Shown: positions 9,568-19,701 of the stretch, in pieces
Position numbering within the stretch: the first letter of the stretch is position 1
How the letters are laid out: each line of letters opens with the position of its first letter
Assembly (NCBI GenBank): GCA_009602735.1
Contig: WELA01013859.1
Span: forward strand, 1,560 to 39,308
Length of the DNA stretch: 37,749 nucleotides
DNA from: Mesotaenium endlicherianum
Lineage: Eukaryota > Streptophyta > Zygnematophyceae > Zygnematales > Mesotaeniaceae
Direction: 5' to 3'
The notes under the pieces: model-generated
What the model saw: the letters and a program-made list of their open reading frames with translations, nothing else
Told to the model about the DNA's origin: nothing
Database searches by the model: none
Translations under genes and position numbers: made by a program

Positions 9568-10850
9568 ATGGCCGATCCTCAAGACCAACAGCAAGCTTTC
9601 GAAGGAAGCCCTTCCTCTCCAAGACACCCTCCTCCAGCGCCGATGGGAGAGCCCACTCAAGAAAATCTGCAACAACAAGAAGCACCACAAGGAGGAGCAC
9701 ACCCTCCTCCAGCGTCGATGGGAGAGCCTACTCAAGGAAATCTGCAACAACAAGAAGCACCACAAGGAGGAGCACCGTCAAATCCCGTGGCAGCCGCTAT
9801 AGCAAAGTTGACCCCACCACAAGGAGTTCCCGCAAATGAGTGGGCAGCCTTCCTAATGACCGTCCACAACCAAGTGGGCTTGGCCACCTATGAAGCAACC
9901 GTGCAAGCGTCAAGAGAAGCTATGGCTGCCATGGTTGCCCCTATTGCAAGCAATGCTCAAAATCCAGCCCCGGCTCAAGCGCCTCCACAAGAGCCAACAA
10001 GAGCAAGGAAAACCCGACACTTTCAACCACGGAAAAGGTGCCAACTTGAATTTATGGCTCTACCAAGGGGAGACGTACCTCGCATTCCTTGAAGTACCCG
10101 AGGAGGACTACGTTCCCTTTGCCGTTACCTTACTTAGAGGAGCAAAAACATCATGGTGGCGTAACTATCAAGCCGCTATATATCAAGCTATGGCGCACCC
10201 CATGCTCGGCCAAGAGCCCCCACCATCATATGCAAGATGGGCAGATTTTCGTGAGGCCCTCAAGAAGCAATTCATGCCCATCAATGCGGAGAAGATTGCC
10301 CGAGGAAAGCTCCACCATCTCAAGCAAACGACGTCCGTTCAAGAGTATACATCCAGATTTCACGCCCTCACTCTTGAGATCCCCAACATGTCTCTCGAGG
10401 AGAAGATTGACCGCTACATCTTTGGCCTCAAACCCAAGGTGGCAAAAGAAGTGGAATTACGCGACTTGACGGACTTCTCAAGGATCATTGAAGTGGCCCA
10501 AAAGGTGGATACGTTGGATTTCAAGCACTCCGTGCCTCCATCTTCACGGGTTCCGGCGACGCGGGTGTACGCAGCCCCTTCCACATCCAAATCTGGACCC
10601 ACACCCATGGAAATCGGAGTAATTAAAAGGGACCCCGCGGCTGCCCGGAAGAGTGGAAGACCCTCCAATGACACTTATGATGCAAGAAACCTGCAAGGAG
10701 TGAAAGCAAGACTCTCCCCAGCTAAAAAAGAAGCTCTCNAGCTAAAAAAGAAGCTCTCATGACGGCTGGACTATGCTTTTATTGCAAGGAAAAGGGCCAT
10801 CGTGCACTTTAATGCCCCAAAAAGTTGTCAAAAAATGGACAGCGCCGGTA
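9568..10850 (+). pseudogene. Family B gag (frameshifted)
   Basis: The structural capsid-nucleocapsid polyprotein starts at ATG 9568, just after the PBS. The Gln/Pro-rich N-terminus contains a 75-bp tandem duplication (9625-9774; two MGEPTQ-NLQQQEAPQGGA units). Near 10000-10020 the reading changes from frame 1 to frame 2. The frame-2 part holds the retrotransposon gag core (WWRNYQAAIYQAM, FREALKKQFMPI, LKQTTSVQEYTSRF). At the N (10739) a 19-base stretch is present on both sides; counting it once keeps frame 2 and leads into a CX2CX4HX4C zinc knuckle at 10774-10815. A TAA (10810-10812) lies inside that knuckle, just before its last Cys. Confidence 0.85.
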
Positions 10851-11475
10851 GGCCAGGGGCCTACCACCCCAAGACCCACTTCACAAGAAGGCAACAAGAC
10901 AATTGAGGTGGAGACCCCCGTTGAAGACGACGTCCCAGCCCCAATGAGTTTGAGAGGTTACCTTGGAGGAGAGAAGGTCCACATCTTGGTGGATAGCGGA
11001 GCTCAAGGCAACTTCATCGCTGCAGATTTTGCCACCAAGCACGGTATTACTATGCAAACTCTTGACCACGACGAGGAGATTATGATGCCCGATGGATTCT
11101 CCTTTACTACCCCTTCCAAGAAGACGTACCCCATGGCATTCTCTATCAAGTCCTTCAAGGATAGAGTAGTGTTCTCCCCCATGCAATTGGGCAAGTACGA
11201 CGTCATCCTAGGGACGCCTTGGTTGACCAAGCACAACCCCCAAGTTGATTGGAGGACCGGTACTATCAAGATCAAGAATGACATCACTTCAAGAATCTGT
11301 ATTTTGCGCGCAATCCAGAATATCCAGACCCAAGACATCAAGAAGCCGGCACACGAGATACTATTGTCCGCCCTCCAACTCAAGAGACTTGTGAGGAAGG
11401 GACACGAGCTTCTTTTGGCCTTGATCACGCCAAAAGACATCAAGAAAGACATCGAGAGTCAAGAAGGCAGCCCCG
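10773..11475 (+). pseudogene. Family B protease region of pol
   Basis: Open in frame 3 up to the N at 11476. It contains the aspartic protease active site as ILVDSGAQGNFIAADF (near 10984-11031) and the downstream VILGTPWL motif typical of Ty3/gypsy proteases. The zinc knuckle lies in the neighbouring frame, so pol would be reached by a -1 shift, as in family A. The first residues overlap the zinc-knuckle region and are not protease. The frame is lost at the gap, where reverse transcriptase continues in another frame. The gap may account for that. Confidence 0.85.
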
Positions 11476-11476
11476 N

Positions 11477-13212
11477 AAGAAGGTGTTCCCGTTCCCAAGG
11501 AGATACGAGAAGTCTTAGAGGACTACAAAAAAGTATTCTCCTCGGAATTGCCCAAGGGCTTACCCCTCAAAAGGTTCGTGGACCACAAGATAGAGTTGGA
11601 GCTCGGAAGCAAGCCCATCTCTCGGCCTACGTTCAAGATGTCATACACGGAGCTAGACGAAGTCAAGAAGCAAATCAAGGAGCTACTGGAGCATGGCTTC
11701 ATTCGACCTAGCAAGTCGCCATTTGGAGCCCCGGTGCTATTTGTCAAGAAGAAAGATGGTACCTTGAGGATGTGTGTGGACTATCGCGCCCTCAACAAGA
11801 TCACCATCAAGAATCGATACCCGCTGCCGCGCATGGATGAGCTCATGGACCGGCTGGTTGGAGCCAAGTACTTCACGAAGATTGACTTACGGAGCGGCTA
11901 CCACCAGATTCGCATCGCAGAACCGGACATAGAGAAGACGGCATTCAGGACAAGATATGGACATTTTGAGTTCATGGTCCTGCCATTTGGACTCACCAAC
12001 GCGCCAGCAACTTTCATGACTATGATGAACACCATATTTCAGCCCATGTTGGACAGATTTGTGGTGGTATTCGATGACATCCTTATCTACAGCAAGACCC
12101 TTGAAGAGCATGCGAGACACTTGAAAGGAGTCCTTGAAGTATTGAAGCAAAACAAGCTATTTGCAAAGGAGTCAAAGTGCGAGTTTGCCAAACAAGAAGT
12201 GGAGTTCCTAGGTCTCCACGTGACTGCTGATGGCATCAAGATGGACCCCAAGAAGACCACGGTGGTTGTGGAGGAATGGCCAACCCCCACGACCAAGAAA
12301 GAACTCCAATCATTCTTGGGATTTGCCAATTGGTACAGGAGATTCATCCAGTGCTTTTCGCACATAGCAGCCCCCCTGACAGATCTACTCAAGAAGGACA
12401 GGTTTTATACATGGACCGAGAAAGAGGAAGAGGCATTTCAAGAGTTAAAGCGAAGATTGACTACATCCCCGGTGCTCACTCTCTCAAGTCCAAACCCAGA
12501 TTGGCCCTTCCACGTCATCACCGATGCATCTTCCTATGCAATAGGAGCAATCCTGCTTCAAGACCAAGGCAAGGGACTGCAGCCCATCGCCTACGAGTCA
12601 AGGAAGCTAAATCCAGCCGAGCAAAATTATACAACCACGGAGCGAGAGGCATTGGCGATTGTACATGCCTTGAAGGTTTGGCGCTGCTACGTTGAAGGAC
12701 GCAAAGTACTGGTCACCACGGACCACGAGGCGTTAAAGCACCTCCAAACGCAGCCGTATCTCTCAAGGAGACAAGCAAGATGGAGCGGATACTTGCAACA
12801 ATACAACATCACGATTCAGTACCAGCCCGGCAAGACAAACCCGGCTGACCCCCTCTCAAGACTGCAATTAAATGCAGTGATGGTATCCCTGAAGACAGAT
12901 CTGGAAGCTCGATTTTCAGCCGCCTATGAAAGAGACCCTTACTACAAGAACGGAGAAGCAGCCTTGGACCCATGCAAGAAGCAAGAAGGCAATTATTGGG
13001 TGAGGCAAGATACGGGCCAGAGATGTGTTCCTAATGACTTAGACCTCCGGCTCTTGCTTCTACGAGAAGCACACGACAACCCTCTTGGAGGACACTTTGG
13101 AATCCTAAGGACCACGGGCGTTCTAGCTAGGACTTATTGTTGGCCAGGCATGTCTAAGCAAGTCAAGGAGTACTGCAGGAGCTGTGACACATGCCAAAGA
13201 ATCAAGCCATAA
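11477..13212 (+). pseudogene. Family B reverse transcriptase, RNase H, integrase N-terminus
   Basis: RT landmarks in order: [48 protein letters not shown]. The catalytic motif reads [11 protein letters not shown] (12061-12093): Ty3/gypsy RTs have a four-residue Y/F-x-D-D here, so one codon is missing and activity is doubtful. RNase H follows with TDAS (about 12520), the E of [12 protein letters not shown] and TDHEAL. The integrase HHCC zinc domain is present ([10 protein letters not shown] ... CRSCDTCQ). The frame ends in a TAA at 13210-13212 and resumes immediately in the same frame, so this is one nonsense mutation. Confidence 0.9.
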
Positions 13213-14529
13213 TCGCAAAAGGCGGGAGGACTCCTCCAACCACTACCAATCCCCAAAAGACAATGGACGGACATCTCAATGGACCTTATCGTGGACTTGC
13301 TCGTGACACCTCGAGGTTTGAATGCAATACTCACGGTGGTGGACAGACTTACCAAGATGGATCATTTTATTCCCACGACGACTAAGGCTACAGCACCACA
13401 ACTTGCAAGACTCATCTTTGACAACATCTTCCGACTCCATGGACTACCATCAAGAATTGTGTCGGATAGAGATCCAAGACTTTCAAGCCATTTCTGGAAA
13501 AATCTCTTCAAGAACTTGGGTACATCGCTGGATATGTCCACTGCCTACCACCCGCAATCAGATGGGCAAACCGAGCGTACGAATCGTACTCTAAAGACCT
13601 CTCTAAAGGCCTACATGTCTACTTTGGAGCAAGATTGGGATATGTACTTGACCCCCCTGGAGTTTGCCTACAACGACACGATGCAGGCCTCTACCCAAGA
13701 GTCCCCATTCTTCCTCAACTATGGCTTCCATCCGACCACGCCACTGAGCTTCACGGCTGGCCATGATGAAGTACCTGCAGCCACAGATTTTATGGAGACA
13801 TTAGAAGCAGCCCTTGCAGCAGCGAAGAAAGCTCTACAACACGCGCAAGATGCTCAAGCAAGAGTGGCAAACAGATCCAGAAGAGAAATTACGTACAGAG
13901 TGGGTGACAACGTGTTACTATCGTCCAAGAATATTTCTTTAAACAATAGGCCTGCCGGCAGCAAGTTCTCTCCCAAGTATTTGGGACCCTTCAAAATTAT
14001 CCAGCAAGTCAACCCCGTTGCTTTCAAGCTAAGACTTCTCCAGACTATGCACATCGACCCCGTATTCCACGCTTCCCTCAAGCCATATGTGCAACCCGAC
14101 AACAAGTTCCCAGGACGTGTGACAACCCCACCAGCCCCAACAACAGTGGATGATCATTTGGAGTACGAAGTGGAAGACATAGTGGCTATGAGAAATTTCA
14201 GGAGACAGCAGCAATACTTGATCAAGTGGAAAGGATATCCAGATTCGGAGAATAGTTGGGTGGCGGCGCACTACCTTGACAAAGTTCAGAGAAAGTTGAA
14301 GCGCTTCCATGCCGCCAACCCCCATCTTGGACCAGCCCCAAGTCTCTCTACTAGAAGCCCAAAGACTTCAGGAAGGCAGCCTGCCACCATCAAGAAGCAG
14401 CAGAAGACCCCTTGGAGGCAGCCTGCAAGAACAAGAAAGATTGACATTAGACACTCTTCTCGTCTCGCAGTTTCTGAACGGAAAACTAAAACTGCTACTG
14501 GTGATAGGTCTCTGCATAACAAAGTCTGA
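13213..14529 (+). pseudogene. Family B integrase core and chromodomain
   Basis: Same frame as the preceding segment after the TAA. The catalytic triad is visible: D in SMDLIVDLL, D in SDRDPR, and E in GQTERTN exactly 35 residues after the second D. The GPF-type C-terminal module (KYLGPFKIIQQ) precedes a chromodomain (about 14157-14285; YLIKWKGYP ... SWVAAHYL) whose aromatic positions are mostly kept. Chromodomains direct chromoviral integration to marked chromatin. A basic, Gln/Ser-rich tail with repeated RQPA motifs ends at the TGA 14527-14529. Confidence 0.9.
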
Positions 14530-15197
14530 AAATTTACCCGGCATTAGTCCATGAGAAGCCGGTCATTTAGAGTCCAAGTTTGCTCAATTTGGAGCACTGG
14601 TCAGAGAGATATGATGCTCTAAGTAGAAGGGGGTCAGGCTGCTGGCATTGTTAGGGCAGAATATGACTTCTGACATTGTGGCCTCCCCTGAACTTGGAAT
14701 GCTCTAAGACTCAAGACTCTGGTAGAACATCTTACAGCGCTCAGTTTGAGACTTAGTTTGCAGAATTTGGAGAAGTATAGAAGGACTTATGATTTTCAGA
14801 AGTTTCTGCACAGATTTGGAGGAGTGCCTACTCTCTCAGCTCTCAACGACACTCCAGATATTAGAATGCTCTCAAATTTGGTGACCCGGTAGAGTTCTGC
14901 GACGCGGTTCGTTTGGCACTTGAATTTGTAGAGTTGGAGCAATTCTGTGGTCGCTATGAATTTTTGAATTCGTGGCAGATTCAGGGCGAACTTGTACAAT
15001 TTTCTTTATCATCGAGTAGGCTAGCCAATAAGGTCACACCACCCACGACCTTGCCTAGTCTACCTTACATGTGTACCACCTGACTTGGCGCCTTGGACTA
15101 ATCCTCTTCACATGTGTGGCATCTGACTTGAAGCTGTTGACTAGTCTGCTCCACATGTGTAAGACCTTACTTGACGCGCCGAGACGTCGCTTGTTCT
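14530..15197 (+). other. Family B 3' noncoding region
   Basis: No reading frame with element or host similarity lies between pol and the polypurine tract. Thus family B has no counterpart of family A's ORF3. A 43-bp minisatellite occupies its end. Confidence 0.75.
15030..15176. repeat. 43-bp minisatellite in family B 3' region
   Basis: ACATGTGT recurs at 15067, 15110 and 15153, exactly 43 bp apart. Related phrases (CTGACTTG, GACTA-TC) occur between, giving roughly three imperfect units immediately before the polypurine tract. Confidence 0.8.
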
Positions 15198-15210
15198 GTG
15201 GGGGGGGTGA
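15198..15210 (+). promoter_or_regulatory. Family B polypurine tract
   Basis: GTGGGGGGGGTGA directly abuts the 3' LTR. It is the plus-strand primer site, interrupted only by T residues. Confidence 0.8.
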
Positions 15211-15713
15211 TGTAGTGATTTGAGTTATTATATATTGGTTTGCATATATTTTAATGTTTTCAAATATATTTGGAGTAGTATTGTGTGGATTCAAGTGTGA
15301 ATAGGTACTCTAGTGACTTTGTTCATGCCCTTTTAACCTTCTAAGGCATTGTCAAAGTTAGAGGAAAAACCTAGAAGAACTCCACGTGGCAAAAGTCAAA
15401 TGTGCCATTTTTAGGTCAAAAGGACATGTGTACATTATTCTAGACAGAGGTGGCAAGTTTTGGGATGTGTTGGGTGCCAACACATCAACATGCACCTTCT
15501 TAGAAATTACTCATGTAGCAAGTATATAAGCAAGAGCTAGAACATAGAAAAACATTCCAGAATCACTCTTGTACTTGCCAAAATCCAGAAATATATTAAC
15601 TTTCAAGAAGCCATCTCTCTTTCAAGAAGCTACCACTTGTATTCAAAGATCCTTTTCTTGAATAGATGAAGTATTTTGTTTCATGAAGTACTTTATCTAT
15701 CTGTTTCACTACA
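15211..15713 (+). repeat. 3' LTR of family B
   Basis: A 503-bp direct repeat of 9032-9530 with TG...CA ends. Differences from the 5' LTR are scattered substitutions plus a small length change near the end. The AAGCT target duplication follows. Confidence 0.95.
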
Positions 15714-15718
15714 AAGCT

Positions 15719-15794
15719 GCTGGAGTGCTTTGCCTTATCCGGAGAGGAGCACGGCATAGAGGACAATTTGGATGACTTACGGCCCATTCCCTGA
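15719..15794 (+). pseudogene. Host exon with 30-codon repeat, right half
   Basis: Continues the second 90-bp unit interrupted at 9031: LLECFALSGEEHGIEDNL, then a divergent end DDLRPIP and TGA at 15792-15794. Copy 1 continues instead as LGEQG into the second unit. The GTGAGC in copy 1 at the same point also resembles a splice donor. Insertion of the 6.7-kb element separates this C-terminus from the rest of the exon, so the gene is presumably broken unless the element is spliced out. Confidence 0.55.
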
Positions 15795-16414
15795 TGCACT
15801 CCTGCAATATAACACACATCTTGATTTCAGTGTACACTTTTTCCAAATGCATACATCTCCTTGCTCATTTTTAAGCATGTGTGTGAAACTTATGTGTACA
15901 TAAAGGAAATTTCTGGATTGAGACGTATCATATGGTAAACGTGCAAACACCCACTTTTACTCAAAACTTCTGTGGATGTGAATTCTTGGAGGCATATTGC
16001 ACACTCCATGCCTCGTGCACGGCTTCCTTCCATGGGAGAGCCTACGTCGAACGTTAACTGGCTTTGAGTTGTCGATGGCTGCGGCCTTCGATCAGCCGAT
16101 CAGGTCCCATCAATCACATGACGATAACACCAATCTTGACGGTCGACCAGTACAAGTAAGAATATGACGATGAAGCTCACATAGTCTTTATTTTAAAAAG
16201 AGCCTCTATGATCTTGTACGCAAAGTTGCTAGTCAATAAAAAGCCTGGCTTACGAAGACCTACAAAACCAGCTGGGAGTGGCAGAAGATGAGCTATAATA
16301 AGCTAGCTCGCAGACGAAATGGAGCAGAATGAATGGTAACTTTTTTAAATTTGAACACTCACAGCCTTGGAAGTTGGTGCCATGCTGTTCTGCAGAGCAG
16401 CTGCAGAGTGCTTC
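15795..16414. other. Intergenic DNA, no supported gene
   Basis: Mixed-composition sequence with no long frame, repeat or recognised motif. It may be intron or 3' flank of the interrupted host gene. Confidence 0.4.
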
Positions 16415-16650
16415 TCAGAGGCGTTGACCGGTTTTGACAACTAGCTCGATGTTCAGGTTGTCAATTTTCCACCTGTCGATGGGGACTGACCTGACCAGTC
16501 CAGGCTCGTTGCAAACTGCGGGCCCAATCGATTCATGAAGTAACGCGTCTATTGAATTCTTCACGAACGATCTTCCGTACATTGCTATACGTTCGAAGTA
16601 GCTGAAGCTGATTACAGCTGTGCTGTATGAGCTGAGCCATGGGGTGGAAA
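16415..16650 (-). CDS. Possible host exon, unrecognised protein
   Basis: A minus-strand open segment encoding ordinary-looking sequence (for example STAVISFSYFERIAMYGRSF and VPIDRWKIDNLNIELVV) that ends at a stop at 16415-16417. The open frame continues a little further upstream into the GGCGCTAT motif array, which looks noncoding, so a splice acceptor near 16645-16650 is plausible. No family is recognised and no start is seen. It could also be a chance frame. Confidence 0.25.
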
Positions 16651-16652
16651 CT

Positions 16653-16840
16653 GGCGCTAATTTTCCGAGATTTTGAAATCGGAGCCTTAAATTTTTGAAT
16701 GTTGTCACCAAATTTCCTAAGTTTGATTTCAAGGCGCTATTAATACATATTTGTTTGATTAAAGGTCGCTAATTCATTGTACTAATTTTGACATTTTGAT
16801 TTCAGGGCGCTATTTTAAAACCTTGAATTTTGGGCGCTAT
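16653..16840. repeat. Array of GGCGCTATT-type motifs
   Basis: Five related motifs start at 16653 (GGCGCTAAT), 16733 (GGCGCTATT), 16764 (GGTCGCTAAT), 16806 and 16833 (GGCGCTATT), each after a TTTGATT- or TTGAATT-like stretch. Such spaced modules are seen in the ends of some plant DNA transposons, but I found no inverted partner. Confidence 0.55.
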
Positions 16841-17069
16841 TTCTCCCGGATTCTCGAAAGGAGTTTCCCCCCCATGAGCTGAGCCAAAGTCTCGAGCCAT
16901 CCATAGCAGCCCGGAGTGGTCCAATCTCAGAGTCCAGATCTGGCCCAAATCCTTCAAGAGCGTGCGTCCAGAGACTTCAGGACCCTTCAGAGCTGGCACG
17001 TTCTTGCTGCGCGCCAGCGTGTGTCCTATGAGGACTCAGGGGGTAAATGTGGGACAAGGACATGTATTT

Positions 17070-17278
17070 GGGGTAATTACCAAAGTAGCACTCGAAGTTT
17101 CGTTTATTTCAAAATCTAGCACTCCAAATTTTGTTATTACAAAACTAGCACTCGCGTATGTAAGATGAGGCCACGTAACCTTTACACGATGAACTGACGT
17201 GCCACACAAATTCGCACGCGACCCCACCTGACACAACTTTCCTCTTTCCTTTCAAAAATCTTCCACCACCACTTTTGT
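17070..17278 (+). repeat. Left terminal inverted repeat
   Basis: Bases 17070-17183 pair with 19294-19401 and 17184-17278 pair with 17745-17841, both with only scattered mismatches. Confidence 0.8.
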
Positions 17279-17744
17279 GACTGACCCACCTTCGCGATCC
17301 AAACTCCAAGGACGCCTAAAAATTTTGTCCACATGTATTTTTCAACTCTTTGCAGGAAGGACGTATTAACTGCTATACTTAAGCGCGTAGACAAAGCAAG
17401 GCGATAAATTAGCATGCATAGCTAGGCACGACGACATATGGCAGGCATACAACAATGATAGGAATAAAACGCTTGAGGGAAGTGCAAAAAATGGTCGAGA
17501 GAAAGGTGGGGAGTAAGGGAGGCCATAGCGAGCTCCCATCGAGTGGCGAGCAGCTAAATGGCGAGCAGCTCAATCATACCGGTAGTGCTAGCGTAGCAAG
17601 TCAACTCACATGTAGCGATCAAACTATTACATGGATAATTCTTTGGATTGTAGGGTTTAGTAAGAGAGCGAGCAGGCCGAGCTCAGTAAGTGTGCAGACG
17701 CGGCTGAGCTCAGGCAAAAATGCAAGATCAAGGCAGGGGATGTT

Positions 17745-17841
17745 ACAGAAGTGGTGGTGGAAGATTTTGGAAACGAAAGAGAAAAGTTGTGTCAGGTGGG
17801 GTCGCGTGCGAATTCGTGTGGCACGTCATTTCATCGTGTAT
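17745..17841 (-). repeat. Right inverted repeat, inner block
   Basis: Reverse complement of 17184-17278 with a few mismatches. The match stops abruptly after TCATCGTGTA, where the splitting segment begins. Confidence 0.8.
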
Positions 17842-19293
17842 AGTGAAATGTTGCGTACGAATGTATTCAAAGTAAATTATGATGACGACAACACTTATCG
17901 TGTCAAAAAGCAAGCGACCGCCGAATCTAAGCGATCCAATTAGAATTGCTGGCGGTGGTGTGTGCCTGAAATGAATTGACTTACCAAATAAGCGATTAAC
18001 AGTTAATAAAGATCTTTATATCAGCAAGTAATCTTTATGGTATTTTCCGTTAACTGTTGTAACGGCAAAGGACAACACACTAGCAGTGAATAATACTCGT
18101 CAGTCAAATGAGAGTAAACTAGCATCAATAATGCAAATCAGTAAACTCATACATAAGCAAGGTTAGAAGACAGTGCGTATCAATGGCTTCTCGCCTTGGA
18201 TTCAGATCTCTCTCAGTAAGCTGTACAGGAGAGTTGGCCTCATTTTCGAATGCCGAACTCGAGAGCAATGCCTAGCATATGTACATGGAATGAGTTTACT
18301 GTTCAACGGTCAGTGCGATGGCACCGCCTACCCGGGAGTTAACCACGTTGGTAGGACCTCGGTTAACCAAATCCACCGCCATCTCCCATCATCCCGAATC
18401 GCCATCCATCATAGGGATGTCATCTGGCCATTCATCTAGCATACCACACTTAGATGCATATCGAGGCAGTTCGCTGCTACCGAGTACGGAAGTCAGCTGG
18501 CTGTCAAAGAATGTATCAGCAAGCTGACTTAAGGTGACTTCAGCCTGCTACTTCCGGCCAAGTCATTAAGCTGATATTAAGTATAAAGACCACCAGACTG
18601 ATTGTTAACTAGAGTTCAGCAGGCTGAACTTATTTAACTATATTATTTAAATGAATATTATATCAACCAGTATACTGATTCATTACAGTGCCACCACCGC
18701 ACCAAAACCTCCGAAACCACTGGTTTCAATCGAAAACAAGCAGCTATATCAAGCAGCCGTAGCGAGCTACTCCTCATTGCGCACTTCGCACAAATTATGC
18801 ACACCTAACTTACCCCCACCCACCCAAACATAAACATCACAAGGTACCACCAAAGTACGCACACGCCAAAGAAGCACAAAGAGCACAAGCCCCACCAAGA
18901 ACCAAGAGACCTACACCTAGGGGTTGGAAAGTATTGGGAAACACACCATGTGTAAACTTAGGCGTTTAAAAAAAACAAAAACAAAAACAAAAAAAAAGCG
19001 ACCACGTTCGTTGGGGATTACAGAGTCTGGATACCCAAGGTCCTCGTAGACACATGAGGAAGGCACATAGCGACATCAACCATAGCCAGCCGACAGGTTG
19101 GGCTTGTCCCACAGAGTAATCCATAGTCAAATATTCGTCTAGGCTAATAACTAGATTAGAAATAAAATAGCAAGCGCACATATAGTTTGACCTAGAACTA
19201 TTCTATTAGATTGTGACAAAAATAGGTGCATATTGCGTGTACTATGCCTATCAAAATAAACAACTTTCGCCAACTTAAGTGTCAGAGAATTTC
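17842..19293. other. Segment splitting the right inverted repeat
   Basis: Bases 17842-17966 and 18688-19293 flank a solo family A LTR and do not match the left arm. An A/C-rich run (AAAAAC units) lies at about 18969-18998. I see no gene and no clear target duplication at the segment's own ends, so whether it is a third insertion or a rearrangement is open. Confidence 0.5.
17967..18687 (-). repeat. Solo LTR of family A (copy A2)
   Basis: A 721-bp reverse-oriented LTR with TG...CA ends and perfect 5-bp flanking repeats GTGCC (17962-17966 and 18688-18692). No internal sequence is present, the expected product of LTR-LTR recombination. It keeps the paired near-palindromes and the antisense 88-codon frame (18173-18439). 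It differs from the other copies at many sites and is probably older. Confidence 0.92.
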
Positions 19294-19401
19294 AAAGGTT
19301 ACGTTGTCTCACCTTACATGTGCGAGTGCTAGTTTTGTAATAACGAAAGTACTAAATTTTGAAATAAACGAAACTTCGAGTGCTACTTTGGTAATTACCC
19401 C
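19294..19401 (-). repeat. Right inverted repeat, outer block
   Basis: Reverse complement of 17070-17183, ending in GGTAATTACCCC. Confidence 0.8.
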
Positions 19402-19662
19402 ATTCATTTCTGATTGAAGGAGAAACAGTCCGACTTACAGCATATTTCTCTCTGTCCTTCCGAGAGCTTACACTTTGACCTGTATAATGCGTCTCAAAAC
19501 ACAAGAGCAGGCATTTAGGTCACTATCACCTCAAATACGTCTGGAGACGGAGACAGTAAAGCAGGCCTTTACGGCTATCATTCTCCTCAGCGTATATGAT
19601 CCTATGTTCTCCTACGGTCACAGGCGTAGTTCTCTCTAGCAACTTCTTAGTTCGAGAGCCTG

Positions 19663-19669
19663 TATAAAA
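19663..19669 (+). promoter_or_regulatory. TATA box of the RING-H2 gene
   Basis: TATAAAA 33 bp upstream of the proposed ATG at 19702. A start about 30 bp downstream would leave almost no 5' leader, so transcription may start slightly earlier or the box may be coincidental. Confidence 0.4.
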
Positions 19670-19701
19670 GTGCTATCTGTGTGTGAATCAGTTTGTGTGT
19701 C

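Larger units (their letters stand above)
9032..15713 (+). mobile_element. Complete Ty3/gypsy chromovirus, family B
   Basis: A full LTR retrotransposon of 6682 bp: 5' LTR, PBS, gag, PR-RT-RH-IN, chromodomain, 43-bp minisatellite, polypurine tract and 3' LTR. Direct repeats AAGCT flank it exactly (9027-9031 and 15714-15718), the usual 5-bp target duplication. Domain order with RT before IN marks Ty3/gypsy, and the C-terminal chromodomain marks the chromovirus branch. The LTRs differ at roughly a dozen or more sites, so it is not a very recent insertion. Its lesions are a gag frameshift, a stop inside the zinc knuckle, a stop in integrase and a missing codon at the RT active site; it is probably not autonomous. 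Confidence 0.95.
17070..19401. mobile_element. DNA-transposon-like element with long inverted repeats
   Basis: The ends are inverted copies starting GGGGTAATTACCAAAGTAGC. The left arm is continuous at 17070-17278. The right arm is in two blocks: 17745-17841 (inner) and 19294-19401 (outer), split by 1452 bp. The terminal arm is about 210 bp, like Mutator-type long TIRs, with modules of CAAAA-TAGCACTC repeated three times. The flanks ATGTATTT and ATTCATTT could be an 8-bp duplication with two mismatches. The core (17282-17744) has no recognisable transposase, so the element is non-autonomous. Confidence 0.7.

Noticed and set aside
9531..9839. Ser/Arg-rich frame in the family B leader
   Set aside because: It is an off-frame reading of gag's Gln/Pro-rich tandem repeat.
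17455..17943. Transposase gene inside the TIR element
   Set aside because: The frame runs through the inner inverted repeat and shows no transposase motif.
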